A stretch of 5,393 nucleotides of DNA from Phycisphaerales bacterium (lineage in GTDB: Bacteria > Planctomycetota > Phycisphaerae > Phycisphaerales > UBA1924). The stretch is taken from the NCBI GenBank assembly GCA_030680655.1, contig JAUXUZ010000439.1:1-5393 (forward strand). Direction: 5' to 3'. The position numbers were made by a program, and so were the translations under genes. Positions within the stretch are counted from its first letter, which is position 1, and each line of letters opens with the position of its first letter. Shown in pieces: positions 1-5,393 of this stretch. The notes beneath the pieces are model-generated. The model saw only the letters and a list, made by a program, of their open reading frames with translations, was not told where the DNA came from and did no database searches.

Positions 1-3000
1 GTACGTGGCAGGGGGCGGCAGCAACTACGACACGTACGAGGTGACGGACGCGACCGGGACGGTGTGGGTCTTCTGGGGGGGAAGCGCCTCGCACACAGCC
101 GACGGTCAGTTGTGGAAGAAGACCGACCCCGCGGGCCGCACGGCGTACGTCGGCCACAAGACCACCCACGCAACAGCAGTCGCAGACTACAACGCCGACG
201 GAACGCCGAAGAAGATCTATCAAGAATACGGGACCGCAGGCGATGTGCGTCGGTACACCTTCACCTACAGCAGCTCGATTGGAGGCCTTGCGCGGCTGCT
301 CGAAGTTAAGGCAGAGACCAAAACGGGCGGCTCCTGGACGACGACGCCTACGGGCGTTGTAGAGGTCGGACGCGTCAGCTATGACTACTACACCGCGGAC
401 ACCTCGACGAGCGGTGACGCCAACGACTCACACGGCGATGTCGCAGACCTCAAAACGGTCAAAATCCGCACGCCCCTGAGCGACTCGGGCACTGACCTCG
501 GCAGCGGGGTCTACGACGAACGCACCAAGTACTATCGCTACTACAAGGACGCGTACAGCGGCAGCGATGACGATCTGCTCGGGCATCCCCACACGATCAA
601 GCTCATCCTCGGCTTTGAAGGCACGCGCCGCTACGACTGGCCCGGCGACAGCACGTTCGACGACGATTTCGCGAGCACATCCATCGGCACGGGCGCGTTG
701 ACCCCCTACGCAGACGCGTTCTTTACGTACGAGAGCAACAACACGACGCAGCGTATCGCCACCGCGTTCTTCAACGGCGAGTGCAGCTGCAGCGGCGGGT
801 CAGGGGCCGGCATATACAAGTTCACGACCGCCACCAACGGCTCGTACACCGGCTCGGGCGACTACGACACGCGCTGGAAAACCCGCACGGTTGTCGAACA
901 GCCCGACGGCTCGTTTCAGACCCGCTACTTCGACATCCTCGGCCAGCCGCTCAGCAGCGTACTCAGCGATGGCAACCCCACGGGCAGCCCGAACCACTGG
1001 ATCACGGCCATCGAGCGCGACGGCGCCAACCGCGTAACGACCATCCACTCACCCGCCAACGTCACCGGCTACACCCACGGCACGGGCGCGATCACGACCA
1101 GCACCAGCGCGGGCCTCGTGACGTACCTGGACCGCTACGCCTCCGGCGAGCCGAGCCACGACAGCGAGCTCGACGGGATGGTCTCGGGAAGTCGTTTCAG
1201 GAATGGGACCTCAGACTCGGACACCTACACCAGCAAGAGCATCCTCGGCAAACGGAGCATCACCGTGGGCGGCTCAACAGTCGTCCGCCCACTGGTGAGC
1301 GAGTCGCGGGCCTTCCACACCGCCTCCAGCGGTTACACAACCTCCAGCACCTACAACGCGACCACCTATAGCTACGCCTGGTGGGATACGACCACCAACA
1401 CCAACCAGCTCTACATCGCCCTCAAGAGCGTCACCACAACCCTGCCCGCGGTGGCCCTGGCCAACAACGGTGCCAACACCACGCATGATGCGGCGACCTA
1501 CCTGCGCAAAGACGGCCGCGCCGCCTTCAGCATCGCTCCAGATGGCATCTACACCGCCATGAAGTACAACAACCTCGGGCTCCCGTTGCGCACGGTGCGC
1601 GATGCCAACCCCAACACCTCTGGCGACTTCGACACCAACTACGGGCCGGGCGACTTCGGCCTCTCGACCTCCTCCAACGGCGGGCTCACCTACGCGAGCG
1701 AAGCGACGTACGACGCTGTCGGCCGCACCGTCACCGCCACGGCCCACGCCGGGACCGCCCCGCGCGTCTCGTACATGTACTACTCGCGCCTGGCCGACCG
1801 CCGGATGGCCACGATCTCCTCGCCCCTCTTCGTCAGCGGTACACCCTCGTGGGCCGGGCCGTTCTCCTACAGCGTCAGCAACCAGGGTGGGCGCGGCGAG
1901 TTCTCCGCCACGCTCGGCACCGCTTCGGCGGTGACAACGGCACTCGCCTCATGGATCGACGAAACCGACGCCGACCCGATTGATGCGCTCCACTCCACGC
2001 TCGAAGGGACCAGCCGCGCCAACGTAATGAACGTCTCGACGACGATCTACGACACGGCCGGCGTCAAAGTGGTCGAGAGCCGCAAGTACACCGACTTGAT
2101 CACCAGCGGCGCATGGGCTGGCACATCGCCCACCAACTACGACAAGACCGAGTACACCTACGACAACATGGGGCGCACGGTCCGCGTCAAGGATGCCACC
2201 GCCACCATCGATCGCACGGTCTACGACGCCCTCGGCCGCCCGATCGCGGCCTGGACCGGGACCGAGGACACCAACTGGACTTCCTCGGGCAACGGCTCGG
2301 GCGATGACATGACCCAGGTCAGCGCGAGAAGCTACGACAACGCCGCGATCGGCGCCATTGCCGTCGGCAACGGGCTCGTGACGACCAGCGCGTCCTACGT
2401 CTCGGGCGACGCATCCACCGGCGTCGGCACGAGCGGCACCGCCCGCACCGCCACGATGTACTACGACGTGCGCGGCAACCTTATCGCCACCCGCAACCCG
2501 CAGGCTCCCCACACCGTCAGCGCCTACGACGTGATGCGGCGGGTGACGGCCACGGCGATCTACAGCGCGACCGGAGGTGTGGATGCGACGGTGAACCCGC
2601 TCACCGATGACACCCTCGCCAGCGGCGCGACAATCCGCCTCGGGGCGTCTGAGACGTTCTACGACGAGCGCGGCCGCGTCTACAAGAGCACCAGCTACAA
2701 GGTGAGCCAGAGCACCGGGGCCGACAGCGACAGCCTTGACAGCCTGACCTGGTACGACTCCGTTGGACGCGCCATCAAGACCGGCGGCACCAGCCTCACG
2801 AAGACCTACTACGACCGGCTCGGCCGACCGACGCACCGGTTCACGCTCGCGCGGACCAACGACACCACGTACGCGGAGGCCGACGACCTTGACGATGACA
2901 TCGTGCTGCAGGAGGACCACACCGTCTACGACGATGCCGACAAGACCGGGTTGGTGATGATGACCGGCACCATCCTCCGCAACTACGACTACCTGACCGC

Positions 3001-5393
3001 CGGGGCCCTCGACAGCAACGCCGACGGGAACCGCTACGCCTACGACCTCACCGGCACCCCCGACGTGAAGGGCCGCATCCAGATCACGGCGATGTGGTAC
3101 GACACGCTCGACCGGCCCGTTGACACCGTCGCCTACGGCAACAACGGCGGCAGCACCGACTTCAACCGGCGGCCAAGCGGCTGGCTCAGCGCGCCGGCGC
3201 GCAGCGGCAGCAGCACAGCACTCCGCACGACGACCACGTACGACAACTGGGGCCGGGTTGACGCGGTCGAGCAGCCACGCATCCGCACCGGCACCACGGG
3301 GTACTCAACCAAGTACCTCTACGATCACGCATCGCGCAAGAGAGCGGAGATCCGCAACCACACAGGTGCGGGTGCGGCCAACGACTACACCACGGCCGTC
3401 ACGCCCGCCCTCCGCGACAACGACGTCTACACCCGCTACACCTACTCCGCCGGGCGCATGAGCACGATGTGGGTAGATGTCAACGGCGACAATGTCATCG
3501 ATACAGACTGGAGCAACCTCAACAACCACGACCAGGTGACCGAGTACTTCTACGGCGTGGACAAGACTGGCACGGGGGCTCCGACGCCTCCCGCCAGCAC
3601 GATCGCCAGCAACCGCCTGCTGGTGCAGGCCAAGTACCCCGCCCAGACCAACAGCAAGAGCACCTCCCAGCAGAGCGAGTACTTCGCCTACAACGCGCAG
3701 GGGCAAACCACCGCGCGTACCGACCAGAACGGCACTGAGATGATCTACGAGTACGACACCGGCGGCCGCCAGACGGCCCAGATCGCCGATGTGCTGGGCA
3801 CCAATATCGACGTCTCCCCCTCCGGCAGCGACATCGACGGCGCAGTGCGGGCGATCGTGACGGCGTACGATTCCCGTGGCATGGTGAGCACGGCCTCCCA
3901 GACCAGCGACACGAGCAAGTCGGCCATCGTCGATCAGGTGAAGAACACCTACGACGAGTGGGGCAACCTCATCACGTTCCAGCAGGATTACAACGGCGCA
4001 GTGGCCGGCAGCAGCGGCGACGACCTTGGTGTCGAGTACACCATCGCTAAGGCGAGCGAGTCCTCACCCACCTCCGGTCACAAGCGCCGCAGCGGCCTGA
4101 GGGTCACAGAAGTCAAACTGCAGCGTTCCGCGGGTGCCACAACGGTACAGCACACCAAGCACCAGTTCACCAGCGCCAGCGGCGCTGAGTGGGATGACGA
4201 CGCCGGGCGTGTGAGCAACGTCACCAACAGCACCGGCTCGGTCTGGTACGTGATCTACCGCTACGGCGGCGTCGCCATGACGGTGCGGAGCTACCTTGGC
4301 GAGCCGGCCATCACCGACGTACTCGCCGACGGCGGAACATCGGGCTGGGATGTGGGGTACGACCGGTACATGCGCCAGACCCGCAGCCTGTGGAAGAACG
4401 GCGCCAGCAGCGCTGTCTACTACGACAGCCGCCCGGCTTACGACGACAACTCCAACATCACCAAGGTGGAGAACGCCTGGATCACCCCCTTCAGCGCGGT
4501 CTACGCCCCCGATGCGCTCAACCGGCTGGAGAAGGCGACGGTCGGGACCCTCGCCAGCGGCGCCATCGCCGACTCGGCGACGCTGCGTCAGGAGGACTGG
4601 ACCGACAAGGCCGCGGCGAAACTCTCGCAGACCGGCAACTGGACGGCCTTCCTGGCCTACCGCGACAACCCCTCCACCGCGGCCGAGGAGCAGGACCAGA
4701 CCCGAACATTCCTGGGCCGCAACGAGCCCAACGCCGTGACCGACGCGGTGAGCGGCAACCCCGACCCGCAATACCTCGTGGCCCACAGCGGGCTCGTGAC
4801 GCGCGACGACACGACGACCTCGAGCAAGTACGGCTACCGCTACACCTACGACGCCTGGGGCCGGCTGGTGAAAGCCGCCGACCAGGACAGCAACGCCACC
4901 ATCGCCGAGTACCGCTACAACGGCCTCGGCCACCGCATCGGCTGGAAGGCGCAGTTCAACCTCGGCCTCAGCTACGCCAACAACCTCTGGCGCTACTTCC
5001 AGTACAACGAGCGCTGGCAGCAGGTGGGCATGTACCTTGAGACCTCGGCGGGTGCCAACACCGTTGCCGCCAACGCCACCGAGACCTTCCTCTATAACAC
5101 CTCAGGCCTCGACGGCCGCAGCGGCTCGTCGTACATCGACAAGGTGGTCTTCCGCGACCGCGACACCGACGCCGACGGCGGCCGCGACGAACGCCGCTAC
5201 TACCTGCAGAACTGGCGCAGCGATGTGGTCGCCCTGATCACCACCACCGGCGCCTGGGTCGAGCGTTACCGCTACGACGCCTACGGACGGCCCGAGAGCT
5301 ACAGCGTCGCCGATATCGCCGGCAGCGGCGGTGGCGGCGGCGGCCCCAACGGGCAGGTGACCTCGACCGACGCCGCCGCGTACAGCGCCACCG
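1..5393 (+). CDS. Giant RHS/YD-repeat protein, internal fragment (both ends outside the window)
   Basis: Reading from base 2 there is no stop through base 5392, giving 1797 residues with neither start nor end. Seen: YD-type motifs at about Y309, Y570, Y683, Y720, Y741, Y778, Y821, Y842, Y887, Y918, Y937, Y976, Y1033, Y1080, Y1107, Y1251, Y1289, Y1317, Y1453, Y1480, Y1616 and Y1758; the clearest are YDNMGR, YDALGRP, YDERGR, YDRLGRP, YDNWGR, YDAWGRL and YDAYGRP. The protein is rich in Thr, Ser, Asn, Asp, Tyr and Gly, has only two Cys, and shows no hydrophobic membrane segment, which fits an exported protein. Known: YD repeats build spiralling beta-sheet shells in RHS, Tc-toxin and teneurin proteins. 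Inferred: the order of segments resembles the large planctomycete YD proteins of unknown function, probably secreted or surface-bound. The signal peptide and any C-terminal effector would lie outside the window. Codons mostly end in G/C, supporting this frame over all others. I am sure it is a YD protein, less sure of the host phylum, and assign no function. Confidence 0.93.
2..778 (+). other. N-terminal family-specific region of the YD protein
   Basis: Residues 1-259 of the visible protein hold few canonical YD motifs. Landmarks are V-T-D-A-T-G-T-V-W-V-F at 15-25, a degenerate repeat T-D-P-A-G-R at 41-46, D-Y-N-A-D-G at 62-67, and Y-Y-R-Y-Y at 177-181 leading to a G-x-x-H-x-I-K-L-I-L-G segment and R-R-Y-D-W ending at 213. 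From memory, planctomycete YD giants share this order: a T-x-x-G-T-V segment, an 'x-D-x-x-G-N/R' repeat, a K-Y-Y-R-Y-Y segment, then a Cys motif. This is the main basis for the proposed host lineage. Codons ending in A or T (gca, aca, gtt, gta, caa, tat) look more frequent before about base 500 than later. The region could be a shell-capping part of the fold, but nothing in the sequence proves that. Confidence 0.6.
779..811 (+). other. C-S-C-S-G-G motif holding the protein's only cysteines
   Basis: Codons at 782 and 788 encode C261 and C263 in the context G-E-C-S-C-S-G-G-S-G-A-G. No other Cys codon appears in the frame over 1797 residues. A short glycine/serine hinge follows, then aromatic strand-like sequence (I-Y-K-F-T). 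Planctomycete YD giants commonly have a Cys-containing Gly-rich motif here (recalled, not aligned). Possible roles are a local disulfide, a metal site, or a link to another chain; the sequence does not choose between them. Confidence 0.6.
2048..3340 (+). repeat. Main YD-repeat cluster (protein repeats)
   Basis: Residues 683-1113 contain the densest set of YD motifs: YDTAGV 683, YDNMGR 720, YDALGR 741, YDNAAI 778, YDVRGN 821, YDVMRR 842, YDERGR 887, YDSVGR 918, YDRLGR 937, YDDADK 976, YDTLDR 1033, YDNWGR 1080 and YDHASR 1107. The closest pairs are 19-21 residues apart (720/741, 821/842, 918/937), the usual YD repeat length, while other gaps of 30-57 residues hold Thr/Ser/Asp-rich insertions. 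Several copies have lost the glycine. The DNA copies are diverged, so these are protein-level repeats and not a recent tandem duplication. Confidence 0.9.
3476..3511 (+). other. Calcium-loop-like D-V-N-G-D segment between YD clusters
   Basis: Residues 1159-1170 read D-V-N-G-D-N-V-I-D-T-D-W. The D-x-N-x-D-x-x-I-D spacing resembles an EF-hand or dockerin calcium loop, although the acidic residue expected at loop position 12 sits at 11, so it is not a perfect match. It lies in the linker between the two YD clusters, just before the E-Y-F-Y-G-V segment at 1181-1186. Calcium binding is an inference from the motif. Confidence 0.45.
3542..3967 (+). repeat. Second YD-repeat cluster with E-Y-F-Y-G-V lead-in
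   Basis: The segment begins with E-Y-F-Y-G-V at 1181-1186 and continues with Y-N-A-Q-G-Q at 1230, Y-D-T-G-G-R at 1251, Y-D-S-R-G-M at 1289 and Y-D-E-W-G-N-L at 1317. The first two repeats are 21 residues apart, the canonical spacing; the 38-residue gap before 1289 contains a Ser/Asp-rich insertion ending in D-G-A-V-R-A-I-V. The order (Y-x-Y-G-V, then L-L-V-x-A-K-Y-P, Y-N-A-x-G-Q, D-x-N-G-T, Y-D-x-x-G-R, D-G-x-V-R) is one I recall from planctomycete YD giants. Confidence 0.8.
3968..4828 (+). other. Degenerate stretch of the YD protein between the second cluster and the core lead-in
   Basis: Residues 1323-1609 have only weak repeats: Y-D-R-Y-M-R at 1453, Y-D-D-N-S-N-I at 1480 and a Y-A-P-D-A-L-N-R-L segment at 1501-1509. 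T-G-N-W at 1544-1547 matches a landmark I recall near this place in planctomycete homologues. The frame stays open and Tyr/Asp/Gly/Thr-rich, so this is the same protein and not a separate gene. Some codons near 4050-4150 end in A or T more often than their surroundings. Confidence 0.6.
4829..5305 (+). other. RHS core-proximal region ending in Y-D-A-Y-G-R-P
   Basis: Residues 1610-1767 show the C-terminal order typical of RHS proteins: Y-T-Y-D-A-W-G-R-L at 1614-1622, E-Y-R-Y-N-G-L-G-H-R-I at 1636-1646, F-Q-Y-N-E-R-W at 1666-1672, S-S-Y-I-D, R-D-R-D-T-D-A-D-G at 1718-1726, Y-Y-L-Q-N-W-R-S-D-V at 1733-1742, and Y-R-Y-D-A-Y-G-R-P at 1756-1764. In RHS proteins a Y-D-x-Y-G segment comes shortly before the R-Y-x-x-x-x-G-R-F/W-x-x-x-D-P core motif. 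That core motif is not reached in the window. Confidence 0.85.
5309..5393 (+). other. Glycine run and dockerin-like half loop, cut by the window edge
   Basis: After Y-D-A-Y-G-R-P the protein reads A-D-I-A-G-S, six glycines at 1776-1781, then P-N-G-Q-V-T-S-T-D at 1782-1790 and A-A-A-Y. The N-G-x-V-x-x-x-D followed by a short Ala-rich helix start resembles the second half of a dockerin calcium loop and its helix. Planctomycete YD giants often carry dockerin-like loops inserted at this place before the RHS core (recalled). The first Asp ligands of a full loop are missing or displaced by the glycines, so the call is tentative. Confidence 0.45.

Noticed and set aside
781..1371. Plus-strand open frame of 196 codons in another frame
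   Set aside because: The product is an Arg/His/Gln/Pro-rich low-complexity string produced by reading the YD gene out of frame; it has no domain or credible start.
1949..2920. Long minus-strand open frame of 323 codons
   Set aside because: It lies opposite the YD cluster. Its translation is a low-complexity Val/Gly/Ala/Arg run (many V-V, G-G and R-R pairs) with no recognisable motif, as expected opposite GC-ending codons. The + frame has clear protein motifs over the same bases.
2608..4567. Short direct repeat (about 17 bases, accctcgccagcggcgc) near 2612 and 4547
   Set aside because: Both copies encode T-L-A-S-G-A in the same frame of a GC-rich, Ser/Gly/Ala-rich protein. The flanks do not match, so chance or codon bias explains it better than an attachment site or insertion scar.
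4064..4933. Minus-strand open frame of 289 codons
   Set aside because: It has the same Val/Gly/Ala/Arg-rich shadow composition and is fully covered by the continuous + strand YD frame.
5327..5344. Run of GGC/GGT triplets as a possible microsatellite or regulatory repeat
   Set aside because: It is only six triplets, in frame, and encodes a glycine linker. It could vary in length between strains, but nothing in the window shows that.
1..5393. Promoter, terminator, tRNA, rRNA or CRISPR signals
   Set aside because: The window has no intergenic DNA. No evenly spaced identical repeats, cloverleaf-like segments or hairpin-plus-T-run terminators were noticed.
4829..5393. Polymorphic toxin tip and immunity gene
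   Set aside because: The RHS core motif and everything after it lie downstream of the window, so a toxin or immunity partner cannot be supported.

Overview
The whole window is the inside of one very large gene. Reading the + strand from base 2, there is no stop codon across all 1797 complete codons to base 5392, and neither the start nor the end of the gene is present. The product is an RHS/YD-repeat protein. It carries about two dozen recognisable copies of the Y-D-x-x-G-R type motif, set in sequence rich in Thr, Ser, Asn, Asp, Tyr and Gly, as expected of a secreted or surface protein built from beta-hairpin strands. No other gene, RNA gene, promoter, terminator, mobile element or CRISPR array is supported.

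Organism: the DNA is GC-rich and most codons end in G or C. Several landmarks match, from memory and without an alignment, the giant YD-repeat proteins found in large numbers in Planctomycetota. These are an N-terminal V-T-D-x-x-G-T-V-W-V-F segment, a Y-Y-R-Y-Y segment, a C-x-C-S-G-G motif, an E-Y-F-Y-G-V segment, and a near-C-terminal S-S-Y-I-D / R-D-R-D / N-W-R-S-D-V / Y-D-A-Y-G-R-P series. A planctomycete, possibly of the Phycisphaerae or Pirellulales, is the best guess. This is inference.

Layout in protein residues counted from the first full codon: 1-255, N-terminal family-specific part with few YD motifs; 261-270, a C-S-C-S-G-G motif holding the only two cysteines seen; 270-680, divergent Thr/Ser-rich stretches with scattered motifs; 683-1112, dense YD-repeat cluster; 1112-1220, a linker with a calcium-loop-like D-V-N-G-D segment; 1227-1322, second YD cluster; 1323-1605, a degenerate stretch; 1610-1764, the region leading into the RHS core, ending in Y-D-A-Y-G-R-P; 1771-1797, a glycine run followed by a dockerin-like half loop cut by the window edge.

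The function of this planctomycete family is not established. RHS/YD proteins elsewhere form hollow beta-shells that encapsulate a C-terminal toxin or other cargo, or act in adhesion and contact. The part that would show this, the conserved core end and any variable tip, lies downstream of the window, so no toxin or effector claim can be made here.
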